Position numbers and translations under genes: made by a program
DNA from: Larix kaempferi
Taxonomy: Eukaryota > Streptophyta > Pinopsida > Pinales > Pinaceae
NCBI GenBank assembly: GCA_027924585.1
Contig: BSBM01000319.1
Location: 4,865,001-4,929,000 of the forward strand
Direction: 5' to 3'
Length of the DNA: 64,000 bases
In this document: positions 1 through 11,782 of the stretch, one piece after another
How positions within the stretch are numbered: the stretch's first letter is position 1
How the letters are laid out: each line of letters begins with the position of its first letter
The notes under the pieces: model-generated
Databases searched by the model: none
What the model saw: the letters and a program-made list of their open reading frames with translations, nothing else
What the model was told of the DNA's origin: nothing

Positions 1-2340
1 AGGCACAATGAAATAATAAAAATATGTCCAATATAATAATAATGACCAAAACTGTCCTCAGAATCCATGACAGTCGAGCAGTAAATGTCCTCCTGTGATC
101 AATCTGGAGATACCCACATGGTGAAAAATGACTGGAAGATAGTGAGATCAACCTGGAAGACCTCTGTGAAAACCAAATGCCAAAACCTTGCCTCAATTGC
201 CCAAATCGATTTCCTCAGTGACCACTTTATCCCATTTTTTAACTGCCTCGGGAACTGTGAAAGTGCCAAAACTGCCTCCTAGGGTGCTAGCGCTGTCCAT
301 CTGAGCCCACCAGGCTCTCCGGGAGGGGGGATAAATGGTAATAACAAGTGGCTGGACCACCCCCTCCATCATCAGCGCCCTAGGTGAACTGGCCTCTCGG
401 GGCCCCTGCTGCTCAGGCTGGGAAATCAGCCCCAAATCTGGTCAACAAGTGTAAAACTGCATCAATCACTGCCAGAAGTGCCCGGAACTGAAAGATAAGT
501 GTCTCAATGGATCCAGAAGACCCAAATCCACTAGGAATGAGTACTCATACACCCTGGGTTGCCCTAATGGGCCAGCTGTAGGGTCCACCATATATGGACA
601 ATGTATAATCTGCTGATCTGTAATAATAATAACCTGCTGAACTAGATCAAACATCATCTGTATCATATGTCCATCATATGACATCATCATCAAACATGTG
701 GGACCATAAATCATCACCAATAATCATCATACATGGTCCACATCATCACGGATCCCAAGAATATATATAATCAAGGATAAACCACATCAGTAGACTAAGA
801 CAATGCTTCTTTAATCACTTCATAGCTAAGCTCAAAGTATAAATTCCATTCAGTGGCATTAATTAAGTTAACATATTCCGTGATAATATAAAATTACTTG
901 CACCCTAGTTCAAATGACAAACTTACCCAATGGACATGGTCAAACTGCTAGTGAAGGATGAAGGCTAGGAGCAAGGTTGGGCCAAGGGTTTGACTTGTCT
1001 AACTTAACTCAAAAATACTTTGGACTGGGAGAAGGGGGAAGCTACAAACTCTGTGCTGGACAAAAGAACACGGGGGATGGCTGTGCCTCACAAATGGATA
1101 AGTTGTTTAGAGAGTGCTTATTCAACTTTAGGCACCATGTCTACATCAAGTTGATCCAAGTTCATTAGGATCATTCAATTTATTTCCATGGCCTTTTTGG
1201 CCTACATAACCCTTCGGATTTCAGATGTGCTGAGAAGCACAACTAGTTGCAGCTTGCATCCAGGGCATGTTTTTTTATATATTCACAAGGTCAGCAATTG
1301 TTTAGATATAGCTTTTAAGAACTATTGCTTTTTGGACCTTTCTTTATACTCTTCGAGGAGTATTTTTAGCTTTTCATTGCTCTTGCCCTTTTTTTTGTTT
1401 CCATGGGCGAATTTATTTAGTTTCCACAGGTAGAACATGAGCTTTCAGTTTTAGCCAACAACATCTCAAGTGACTAGGGGGAGTTCGAGCCAAGGCCTAC
1501 AATCCAACTCACCAAAGGCAAGTTCTGTCACCAACTCAGAGCCGAGACACTGAATAAACAGGGATGCGGTCCAAACACAGAGGTAGAAAAATGGGGAAGT
1601 CCTCAGTATCAGAAAGTCAAATAAGACAAGTCAGGGTTTAAAGTCAAACAGGAAGGTCATGTATGGATGGAGACAAGTGGATATGGAGCCTACACTAGCA
1701 GACAACAGGTGTCGGGAAAGACCATGTCTATGTAAGGTGAAATACCAGTAAGTTTTGTTAGATGACCTAAAAGTGCAAGCAATTGTCCATTTTAAGGTTT
1801 ACAGTTCATTTTAAGTAGTTTGCCACATCAGGAATAATATACCAAGCACATGCTATAATCATGACTAAATCAACAAGCTAATAATCCACTGTCAGTGAGA
1901 ACATATCCATAGATCATACAACATCATCATAATAGCAATCATCATGCATCATCTGAAACACTGCTGAAGTACATCTCTAGGCACTGAACTGAAACTGTAA
2001 TGGGATAAGTGGTCACATCAGTCATCCAATCTGAACTCTCAAGGCTCAGCCTTGACACAAGGTCATATACAAATCTGAATAATATACTGCTCTGATCATG
2101 AGTGATCCATAATATATAGTCATGCTCTGGAATAAATGAAGCTCTGGAGTGTGCAGATATCTGCTGTACAAGAATAGTAGCCCTGCTACTATGGTGTGAT
2201 AACAGGTCTCTGCGTGTCATAGAACCATAAAATGAAATGAAAATGCCCCGGGCATAGAAAAGCCAAGAAAAAAAAAAAAACAGAGTGTTTTGCATTAAGG
2301 GGGCATTTTTGACAGGTCTTGCAGCCAGCAAGCAAATTTA
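1..2340. other. Intergenic, no recognisable gene
   Basis: Only short ORFs occur on both strands and none shows a motif I recognise. The stretch contains ATC/CATCAT-rich segments (around 640-740 and 1900-1950) and looks like decayed repeat DNA. No splice-consistent exon series, LTR terminus or tRNA-like sequence could be supported. Confidence 0.5.
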
Positions 2341-2386
2341 TATTTTTTTTAGGGGGCGATAAGGGAGGAAGAAGCAAGTAGGAGAC

Positions 2387-4288
2387 TTGCAAGAAGAAGA
2401 CAAGTGCCAGCACAGAACGTGCCAACAAAGAAGAGAAGAAATGGGTTACCAAAGCAGACTCAAGCAGATAAAAAGAAGAAATGCAAGGGCAGAGGCAAAG
2501 TATTTTGCACATAGATTTGGAGAAGTTCCCATTGCAGAGGAGCTTATTAACACAGTTGAAGTCCAAGAGGAGAACCAAGATAATTGGAGCAGCAGAGTTC
2601 TCCTTGTAGCCCCACATTTTTCAGGTAAAAATTATGAGTTTTGGGCTATTAAGATGAGAATTTTTCTTATAGCAGAGGATTTATGGTATTTAGTTCAAAA
2701 TGAATGTGTGCATCCCCTAGATCTAGAGGCTTTTGAGGCCCTAGCAGAAAACCAAAAATTGCAAAAGCATGAATTAGCCTTGCATCTCATCCAACAAGCT
2801 GTGGATGAAAGTATTTTCCACAAGATTGCAGCAGCAAAGACTTCCAAGGAAGCATGGAGAATTTTGGAAGAGGAGTTCAGTGAAAGGGGGAGTGACTTGT
2901 GCAAGCAGCCAACAGTGTCACATCCTGTTGAAGGAGTAGCAGAAGAGAATTCTGCAGTTGAGAATCCTGCAGTTGAAGCAGAAGACAGCCAAGCTGTTAG
3001 TGAATCCCACGGTGTAGAGGCACTTGTGGATGAATATGCAGATAGAACTGCCATCACAGCAGTAGAAACTCCAGCCATAGAAGCTGTTGAGAAATTCGGT
3101 GAACCCCACACAATTGTGGATAATGAAGTTGAAGAATCTGCCATACCAGCAGAAGCACTTTCCCCAAACACAAATGAAGATGAAATTGTTGTAATAGTTG
3201 AAAAGGATGCAGTAATCTTAGTTAAAGCTGCTGAAGTAGAAGTTGAATGTTTACATGAAATGGTCAAGGACTCTGTCAGCCAAGCAGAGCTAGATAAGTT
3301 TGAAAATAGTGAAGCCCACTGTGCAGAGTCGCAAGTGGATGAAGATGACAAAGATATTCTTGAAGATGAAGCTGCCATAGCAGCAGCAGAAAATGATGAA
3401 TCAACAACTCAAGAAGTTGCAGGACAGCCAATAGAGGCTGAAAAATAAGCTGAAGCAGTAGAACAAATCGAAGAAGAAGAGCTCATGAAGAGCATGCCCA
3501 TGAGGGTAGAAGTTTTTCCTAACAGGTTAGATGTTTGTGCATGTGCAGATGCATATAGAAATCAGCTTGCAATTGAGCAAAATGAAAATGAATATGATGA
3601 TGAAATCATTCAAGAGTTTTTAAAGAATGTGGACAATGTGAAGTCCTTGTTTGAAGCAGAAAATGGAAAAGAAGGCAGCATTGGAGCTGATAAGTATAAT
3701 GAAGATCATGAAGACTGTAATTTTATTGCAGAGTTTGACAAGATTATCGAAAAATACATGGAAGATGAAGCATTTGAATTCAGTTATGATGGGCATTGTG
3801 ACATGCCAAGAGTGATTAGCAGCACCATCCATGAAGAAATCTGCATTGAAGATGCAGAGGATGAAGCTGAACCAGTTGAAGACATTTTTATGAAATGGAG
3901 TCCTGAAGAGATCAGGCATTACTATCAGTTGTTAGTGTGGCAGTTGGCCACTGAAGAGGTTGATGAAAACAAGTTAAAAAAATGCATATGGGATCCAAAC
4001 ATTCCCATACCCCAGCAATTGAAAATGCAGAAATATGAATTATTTGCCCATGATGTTAAGGGCATTATGAACCTGATTGAAGATGAAGACACAAGGCATA
4101 AAGCCATTGAAGAACTTGCAGACATTGATGGAAGATTCAAGCCCAAGGAGCTTAAAGAAAACATGAAGAAGAAGGTGAGAATGAAGAAGAAGACAAGAAG
4201 AATTCCAGAGTTCAAGGTTTGGAGCAAACGAAAGAAAAAGAAGACGCTGCATCAGCATGCAGCACACAAAACAAGAATAGTAAGATAA
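2387..4288 (+). pseudogene. Copia-type gag-like ORF (non-autonomous element), one in-frame stop
   Basis: This is a 634-codon frame interrupted by a single TAA at 3446-3448. The two halves (2387-3448 and 3485-4288) are in the same frame and the reading continues AEAVEQIEEEEL across the stop. Residues about 75-170 look like the copia gag / DUF4219-UBN2 fold: FSGKNYEFWAIKMRIFL, a LW..V element, then IFHKIAAAKTSKEAW and ILEEEF. A long acidic, Glu/Ala/Val-rich low-complexity region follows. The last 50 residues are strongly basic (KKKVRMKKKTRRIPEF, SKRKKKK). No zinc knuckle, protease, integrase or reverse transcriptase follows; instead a polypurine tract and 3' LTR lie 160 bp downstream. The best reading is a gag-only, non-autonomous copia derivative with lost 5' LTR. 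A domesticated gag gene is possible but less likely given the adjacent LTR. Confidence 0.7.
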
Positions 4289-4450
4289 TTTTGAGCTTTG
4301 ACATGAACTGATGTAAGCCTTGCTGAGACTTAGACCAGCAGGCATGATGGATATTTGAATTTTGAAAAGTATGTAAGCCCACAGAGGCCTAATATGTAAT
4401 GTTGTAGCATGTTAGCATTCAGTTTGTTTATGGTAGGAATTATGGGGGAG

Positions 4451-4737
4451 TGTTGGAGATAATTCCTCCCGTCAAGTGTTTAAATCCACCTACCGCTGTA
4501 CAAAGAGTTAATGTATTAGGTGAAGAAGTAAATACGCCTCGGGTGAAGAGGCATTGACATGTAAATGTGCTTTTGGTGTTCATTTCAGTTGGTAGAATGA
4601 ATGTAGAGAGCCGTAGAGCTCCATTGAATTTATCCCAGTTCTGTTGCAGCCACCGCATACTCTGTTTCCCCTGTTATGCTCTGCCTCTCACAATTCGTCA
4701 AGGTTGATATGGAAATCAGACCTTAAAGTCCGCAACA
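4451..4737 (+). repeat. 3' LTR of the copia-type element
   Basis: The LTR begins TGTTGGAGATAATTCC directly after a polypurine tract (ATGGGGGAG, 4442-4450) and ends CGCAACA. The termini TGTTG...CAACA form a 5-bp inverted repeat and the length is 287 bp. Position and PPT fit the gag-like ORF just upstream. No matching 5' LTR or tRNA primer site is visible upstream of 2387, so the element is 5'-truncated or rearranged. Confidence 0.65.
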
Positions 4738-5184
4738 AAAAAGAAAAGGAAGAATGTGGTTGCTGTGGAAATTATAGTTGAAAAGAGAAGAGCCAATGGT
4801 GACACAAGCGCAGTCAGTAGATTCAATCTTCAGGGGCAGACAATAGATTCAATCTTTAGAACTCGGAAGCAAATTCAATCTTCAGAACTCGCAAGCGAAG
4901 AGGAGCTTGGATTTTGGACCTGCATCCAAGGTAATGGTGCATGTTCATATTTGTTATTCATTATACTGGATTTTTGAAATTCACATTCCTTAAGTGACAA
5001 AAATTTGGAGAAATATCAGTGATTTCAACGTTCAATGAAAATATAATGAATCGCTGATCAAAATGGCATGTTGAATGTACCCAAAACTGCAGGTCATCCA
5101 AAGAGCAAAAGGAGCAGCATCCGCACAAACAAAAGGAGTAGCATCCAAAGCTTTGACCCAACAATCTGAAATAGTTTTGTTCTC

Positions 5185-5611
5185 CTATCCGGCGTACAGG
5201 AGCCTTATGACGCCCAGGCGATTGTCGAACTTTCTCCCCGTGTGACCAGAGGTATTCAAGACCTTGTTAACCCCGAGCTTCATGGAATCTCCCGGATCCC
5301 CCGCCTTCAAGCCCTCGAACAAGCGAAGACGGCGTCGAGAAGGTACCTGCAGCCCGTGTAGCAGGTAATATTTTCGCACCAAGATATTATATGCACAGCT
5401 CGTTGTTGAGCATATCACTGATCCTCAGATTGCAAGCCCAATCGAGCTCTTGGAAGTTCTGAGAGGTAGCCTCCTCCACGATCTTGTCGGCCTGGGTCTG
5501 AACTAGTAAAAGTCCCTTCCTTTTGGCAGTCACGCTGCTCATTTCTCGACCCACCTCGGCCCTTCCCACTATGATGCGCTCTCTGAAAGAGTTGAATTTC
5601 TCCATTTTCAA
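5185..5611 (-). pseudogene. Unrecognised antisense ORF fragments in a GC-richer patch
   Basis: Two overlapping minus-strand frames (5387-5611 and 5185-5418) have more coding-like composition than the AT-rich flanks. The first contains ADKIVEEATSQ and DWACNLRISDML, which weakly recalls the start of a VHS domain (TOM1-like proteins), but the second half does not continue that fold in any frame I read. It may be a captured exon or a decayed gene piece. I do not assign a function. Confidence 0.3.
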
Positions 5612-5680
5612 ACCCTCTTATTTCCCACTATGATGCGCTCTCTGAAAGAGTTGAATTTCTACATTTTCAAACCCTCTTAA
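5563..5680. repeat. 59-bp tandem duplication
   Basis: Two copies (5563-5621 and 5622-5680) beginning ttcccactatgatgcgctct are nearly identical. A partial third copy of the gaatttctccattttt portion follows near 5698. The duplication includes the start region of the antisense ORF at 5387-5611. Confidence 0.85.
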
Positions 5681-6078
5681 AAACATCGGTACATAATTGA
5701 ATTTCTCCATTTTTAAATCCTCTCAGTACATACCTCAATACATAAATTGTGAAATTAAAGGCTTCCAGATGAGAGTCTATACTTATATAAAGAGAATCGG
5801 ATGAGATCGGACGGCGGACAGCGTGACAAAAGGAAAATAGGGAGTCTTACAAAAAGACATTCGTCGGATAATCCCTCCAAAGCTGGCGGAAAGAAGGAGG
5901 TGAGACCGAATAGTTGCTCATCAATTTATAGGTAGACTAGTCAAAATGAACGGTTAAGATAAAGCGGTGGAAGCAGATTAACGAAGGCGAGGCCTACTGG
6001 AAAAGAAAAAGAAGGCGTTCAATGCTAGGCAATAGGTATACAATGGTAGGCAACATGCGGTCAAATCAACAGCGAAAT

Positions 6079-7441
6079 TCATGGAAAGAAAGAAAGAGAT
6101 TTTAATGTCCACGAGGCTAAAGATAGCTTATGGGACAGAGTATCTTGCCCACTGATTTTTGCATTTCCACCTTTTTCTTGTGCAAGCTTGATGATGAGTT
6201 CCCCCAGTTTCACCACGGTCCCTTCACTGAATAAATTATCCCAAGAACTACCTGCCAAGATATTCACATAGCTGTCTCTGTTGTCTTTGAAGGCCTCACA
6301 CTCTAAAATTAAATGTTTTTCTGTTTCTACTTTTCCTGAGGGGCAAAAAGTACATACCCGCGCTTCCCAAGCTTCCTTTGGTCTTTTCCAGCGCCCCGTC
6401 TCACACCGAAGTTGGTGGGAATTGGTTCTTAATTGAGCAATAAGCATTTTGGCCCTCCACGAAATATTAGCCTCTATATAATCTTTTTGATGATGGTTGT
6501 AAGTGGGATTAAACTTCTCAATATAGTACTTTTTCTTTCTCCCTAGCCTTGTGCCCCAAACTTGCTTGTGGAACTTGTCGATAACAAAGGTCTTTATCTC
6601 TTTACTGTTTGTAGGGCATGCGTTTAGGTAAATATCCCATTTACTAAGCCATTTAATGTTTTGCTGCATCCAAGTCTTCTTTCTTTTGCATAATGTGTCA
6701 TTGAAGGCCACCTTAGGCCATCTGTCGTCTTCCATTTGCTCGATCTATTTTAGATATCTTATGAGCCGCACCATAGCAATTGCTTCAACAAGCGCTGCCC
6801 CCACTTCACTAAGCATGATATCATAGGTGACTGAGCTTTTAATTTTGAGCTTGTTGGTAATCAAGCATTTTTTAATCTTCTCAATTTGCTGCCACTGTAG
6901 GTCAGAGGTACTGCTGGCCCACACTTCACACCCGTATAGAACAACCGGGATCACTAATAGCCCAAAAAGAGTTTGTGTAGTCTTCCAATCCCATAACTCT
7001 GCTTCTCTGCATCTATTTTGAAAGGCGTAAAATGCTTTCCAACCTCTCAAAGTTCTTTTCTTTGTGCACCCTTCCCATCTTAAATTTTTGTTGAAGTCAA
7101 TCCCAAGATATTTGTAATCTACCACTTTTTCAAGAGTGTTGCCTTCAAAGTATAACTTGTGTTGATTATGTTTTCTCCTGCTAGAGAAAACTACCACTTT
7201 TGTCTTGCTGGTGTTAACTTGCATCCCACTGCTCTACAGAAGTGCTCAAGGGAAAGTAAGTGCTCTTGCAAGCCAAGAGCAGATTTAGCGATCAAAATAA
7301 GGTCATCTGCATACAAAAGGAGCCTTATCACAAACTCACCCAGAAGAGCACCTTCCCTGTTCTAAAGGTTTAGCCAGTCTTCAAGTTTGTCAATATATAA
7401 CCCAAACAAAGTAGGGGACAATGGGCACCCCTGCTTGACCC
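6079..7441 (-). mobile_element. 5'-truncated LINE (non-LTR retrotransposon) reverse transcriptase
   Basis: Read on the minus strand, the sequence starts at GVKQGCPLSPTLFGLYID (about 7441), then the catalytic YADD (complement of 7302-7313), then KTKVVVFSSRRK, YKYLGIDF, LFGLLVIPVVLYGCEVWASS, and a C-terminal Cys/His motif CTFC...ETEKHLILEC. This is the order of a plant L1-type RT palm end, thumb and C-terminal zinc-like motif. The copy is dead: a TAG lies between the GCPLSP and YADD blocks, a one-base deletion separates the YADD frame from the KTK frame near 7225, and a TAG at about 6745-6747 splits the last two ORFs, which share one frame. The beginning inside the RT is typical of 5' truncation during target-primed reverse transcription. 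No clear poly(A) tail is seen at the low-coordinate end. Confidence 0.9.
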
Positions 7442-7876
7442 CAATATCGCTCATGGATGGCATCATGGCAGAAGCACGCGGCTCTCTTCCTGCGAAACGA
7501 AATCGACGATGCATTCATATACGACAGAAGCACGCGGCTCTCATCCTGTAACACGAGTGAATCAAGGGTCAGAATCATTTGAATCGTCGGACAATTTGAT
7601 CCGACGATGGAAAACGAGAAAAGCAAAAATTTGGGGAGTCTTTCCCACTTGTAAAACGCCTTACGGCGTAATTAATATTGACGAGAAAGAATTAGAAGTA
7701 AGGGTTCGTTAACTACATCATAGGGACTTCCAATGTGTTTCAGTCAAATAAATATGACAATATCATGTTAATTTTGTAAGATTTTAAACTAATTTAATGA
7801 TAATATTCCAATCTGTATAGGACACTATCATGTTGAATTTTGAAAATTTTAAATGCTTTGGATTTTGTATTTTTAT

Positions 7877-8098
7877 AAATTTTGTTTGATTTTTTATTTT
7901 TTTATTTTCTTTATTAACTTAAAAAGTTGATAGCAACTATGAAATTTCATATATTAAAATGGTTGTCATAACCTTGTATTTGTGTAAATTTTGTTTGATT
8001 TTTTATTTTTTTATTTTCTTTATACACTTAAAAAGTTGATAGCAACTATGAAATTTAATATATTAAAATGGTTGTCACAACCTCTATAGGGAATTGCC
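7877..8098. repeat. 109-bp tandem duplication, AT-rich
   Basis: Two copies about 109 bp apart share tttgtttgattttttattt and aaaaagttgatagcaactat, with a few substitutions. No coding content. Confidence 0.8.
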
Positions 8099-8126
8099 TA
8101 ATCTATAAATTATTTCCATCTTTTAT

Positions 8127-8236
8127 AAAATTGCAGTTTAGTAATAGATTCGTTGATTTGGAAGGTAGTTGATTTTATATAAAATTGTAGTTCAGTAATA
8201 GATTCGTTGATTTGGAAGGTAGTTGATTTTAAATTG
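8127..8236. repeat. 54-bp tandem duplication
   Basis: The block gtaatagattcgttgatttg with flanking sequence occurs at 8141 and again at 8195, a 54-bp period. It is AT-rich and non-coding. Confidence 0.8.
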
Positions 8237-8239
8237 GAA

Positions 8240-9100
8240 GTAAATAATTTTTATAATGATTTTTTATGTTTTGTAAAATTTGTATATTAAATTTAATATT
8301 TTGAAATTGGATATTATTTTTTTTAATATCTAAAATTTAATGATTTTAATTTGTGATTAGTTAAAAATATTGAAATAACTATATATATTTTGTTAGATAT
8401 AATAGACAATAAAAAATATCTGTAAGAAATATGTATAGTTTGATAGTGGCCTTTTGTCCTATGAATGTGTCTCTGGGCCATTAAGCTATTTTATTTTCTC
8501 AACTTTTATGATAGGAACCATATTTTCTTTCTTTCCTAGAAAATGAAAGTGAAGATAACAATCTACCTCCACAATTCCCCCTTCCTTTAATTGCGTCCAT
8601 TGAACATTAACCTACATAGTCACCCACAATTCCCTTAAGGAATAACAGAATAAGTAGCCAATGATTCTGCGTATTAACATGATCCATGTTCATTGCTCCG
8701 ACAAGCTTTCCCTCTTTGACTCAAGTTTCAAACAAGCATTCCCTACAAGAACAATTGCAAAAGCTTTTGCAATCCAAATTGGTACACTATGCATTGCATG
8801 CAAGTATTACAAGACATACGGCTCAAACAATTTCATATGCACTTCGCAATGTTCCCACCGCCAATGTTAGGGACATCGCCACCTCACGGCTCTTGTTTGG
8901 CTAATGAATTGTTTAATTTTTTTAAAATACATGTTTTTATTATTCAATATTTTTTTAATTTATAGTATTTGTTAGAAGATGACAAAACTTATTAGGATTG
9001 AGTTGTTATCTAGAAATAATATTGACTAATCATAATTAATAAAGAAAAATTACTTCATCTAAAATAATTGATTAATTCATTTTTTTTATGTATGAGGAAA
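8240..9100. other. AT-rich intergenic stretch
   Basis: Short overlapping ORFs at 8661-8904 have no recognisable motif. Otherwise the stretch is low-complexity A/T and I see no gene. Confidence 0.5.
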
Positions 9101-9107
9101 ATAAAAA

Positions 9108-9296
9108 AACATTTTTTTTGTTTGTTTGAATCTCCGGAGTGGTCTATGATCTGAGAAACCATGACTCAAGGCATCTAAGCTGTCAAAATCACCCGAGGAT
9201 CGCAGGTGTCGCCTCCCAACTAGGTCACCCCTAAGGGGAATTGACCTCGGGTCGCCTTGCTGACGAGACCCACACCTTAACCGAGTGAGCTAACAT
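9108..9296 (-). mobile_element. tRNA-derived SINE
   Basis: On the minus strand the unit begins GTTAGCTCACTCGGTTAAGG, which fits a tRNA D-arm / pol III box A (complement of about 9282-9293). About 40 bases on comes AGGTCAATTCCC, a degenerate box B (complement of about 9235-9246). A tRNA-unrelated body follows, and the unit ends in an A-rich tail (on the plus strand the run tttttttgtttgtttg at about 9113-9128). Head, body and tail in this order with a length near 190 bp are characteristic of plant tRNA-derived SINEs. The family is not named. Confidence 0.65.
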
Positions 9297-9699
9297 GAAT
9301 TGACTTTTAATGTTAGGAGGACATGGGGGTGGGCTTTGATCCACTTATGTGTCCATGGGTCAAAGATCATTTAATACAACCTCTCTGTGGAACCACACGT
9401 TCGATCACTACCTCAAGGTGCCCCATGGCTCGAGGCTCAACCCTCATTGGAATTGAACCTTGCCCATTGATGAAAAACTCTTTGCTCTTCACCAATGAAT
9501 CCAATCCCTTTGGGCAAATAAAAAACAATTTTAAACCTTATTTCATAATCCGAATTCATAATTTATAGAAAGTATTTTTTATTTATTCAATTCATTTTAT
9601 AAATATGCTCTTTGTATTCCTTATGTTTGTGAATGTTCTGTTGTACATTTATACAGATTGTGGCCGGAATCCGTGCTCGCCGGGCAGTGGAAGGCAGTA

Positions 9700-10035
9700 G
9701 AGGTAGTTATAATTTAACATCGTGGCCGGTGAATCTGTGCTCGATAGGTGGTGTCATAACTGCAACGAGAGGGGGTCACATATAGGTAAACGGTGGAGAA
9801 GAATTTTATTTCAGCGAGGGTTTTGCAGGGTTTTCGCCCCGTGGAGAGTTTTGGCCGAGCATTTTCGTTTCGTCTGGTGAATCCGTTCTCTATCGGTGGT
9901 GCCATAACTGCAACCAGTCCATAAGAGGGGTAACATATATGTAAACGGTGGAGAAGAATTTCATTCCAGCGAGGGTTTTTGTAATGTTTTGATTCCACCG
10001 AGAGTTTTGGCCGAGCATTTTCGTTTCCTCGAGGG
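9700..10035. repeat. About 155-bp imperfect tandem duplication
   Basis: Blocks taaacggtggagaagaatt (9787 and 9942) and ttttggccgagcattttcgt (9849 and 10005) recur with a 155-156 bp period, as do the flanking ggtgaatc and cataactgcaac segments. The duplication is GC-richer than its surroundings. The minus-strand ORF through it has no known motif. Confidence 0.75.
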
Positions 10036-10039
10036 TTTT

Positions 10040-11640
10040 CATCACCGGTGATCATTCTAACCTTTCCATTAAAGACCGTAAACAGGTAAGCACACATGAA
10101 CTTGCAAGCTTGCATACAGACATGAATGCTGAAAATACCTCTCTGGTCTCTAATCGATTCGAAAATACCTCTCTAGTCTCTAATCGATTCGATCAACCCC
10201 TTCATTAACTACATTTTCCGCACTCCTTCGAATATAAGAGAGCATTCATTTTAATGTACACATCCCCTACTTGGCTTGGCTGTAGAATACCATAAGATAT
10301 CATTTGCTTTTCGGAGATATTTTGTTTTGTTTACATGACAGATTCACACCAATGAGAATACATCTTGTGAAATTTTCTGACTTTTTTAAGGTTGAGAATG
10401 AAAATTAGTTAGCTGATCATTATGTGTTATTGAACTATTGAGTGCAGATTACTCTTTTTTTTTTTTTTGTATAGGTGTTAATACCTGATATTCCAACACT
10501 CTCTTTTGTATATGTGCCAATTGTTGGAGAATCAAGGTAAGGCTAAATTTTACATAATCCACATATTTATTACAAAGGGACTCAACAAGAGCATGATGTC
10601 ACTTATAAGAATTGAATTTAGATGGGGAGGGTAACAATCAATCCTCCCAACCACCCAAGCTACATCCAATGGACTATCTTTTTTTTCATATATAAGATTA
10701 CTCTTTTTTTCATATATAGAATCACTCTGTTTTTTTCATATATAAAATCACTCAGCTTATTATTCTATAGGGAATCAAGATAGGCTATTACATTAAAAAA
10801 TTCTGCCAGACCTGAGAAATCCAGAATACCAGACCACATATCCAGAAGACCTGATTGCACTTCCCTCTGACTTGATAGATCCGAGTTTAAGAAGGATCCT
10901 TAAATCTAATCTAAACTGATAGGTGATAAAATCTATAAAAAAAACCTTTACCATATATTCTTAAAATCCACTAAGAAATACTTCTTTACACTGTATTCTT
11001 TCTTACGTTATTTTGATACACCCTTTGGTTGGTAAACCATATTAATTAAATTTTTAAGTAAAATAAAAAACAATGCGCACTTCTGAACGAAGGTGACAAC
11101 AATATGCGAAACATGTTCACAGTGCTTCCTTGTAAAAGAAATTTCCATTGAAAAAAACTTTATACTTTATATTCATATTATAAATATACACTTTAAACTT
11201 CATATTCATATTATGAATATACATTCGACTGTCAAAAATCAGGCTTTAAAAATAAAAACAATTATCTTCCTGTACTTTGCAAAATCTTGCAGCTTCTCAA
11301 TACGTTTTTTTGTGTCATCTGGAAACTAACCAGAACTGTGCCTTCAAAAACATATGACCCTCTGTACTTATTGAGATAAATATGACCCTCTGTACTTATT
11401 GAGATAAAAAGCTGTAGCTTTTCGAGGCAACCAGATGGAAACTGAACTTAGAAAGAGATAAAGGGGACTAATGTCGGTGCTTGATGGTAATAGACAGGCA
11501 CTTCCATCGCTGTCTGAAGGGTGCAGCCACCTTTAAATTCCTCCTCTTTCATAACTCTTTCCTGCATAAGGAGTATCTGTTTTGAGAGCACATCTGCGTG
11601 AGTGCTTCCTTATAAATTGTACAAGCATGTGATTTAAATT
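10040..11640. other. AT-rich 3' flank of the TNL gene
   Basis: It holds poly(T) tracts, three imperfect copies of a tttttcatatata(a/g) motif near 10680-10750, and a doubled atgaccctctgtacttattgagataaa at about 11353-11408. No gene is recognised. The part nearest 11780 is presumably the 3' UTR and terminator region of the minus-strand TNL gene. Confidence 0.45.
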
Positions 11641-11782
11641 ATCTGGTACCATCATTGCGTAGCTGTAATGATTTGAAGTTATTGTTTCCAACAAAAATCA
11701 AGCACCCTTGATGCCTGGAACATTGAAGTGGAGATTATTTGCTTAGAACTTTGCACATCTTTAAATGCCCAAATGCTCGCCT

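Noticed and set aside
2080-2110. Minus-strand tcagagc resembling a tRNA-Met primer site
   Set aside because: Only seven of twelve positions fit and no LTR terminus lies beside it.
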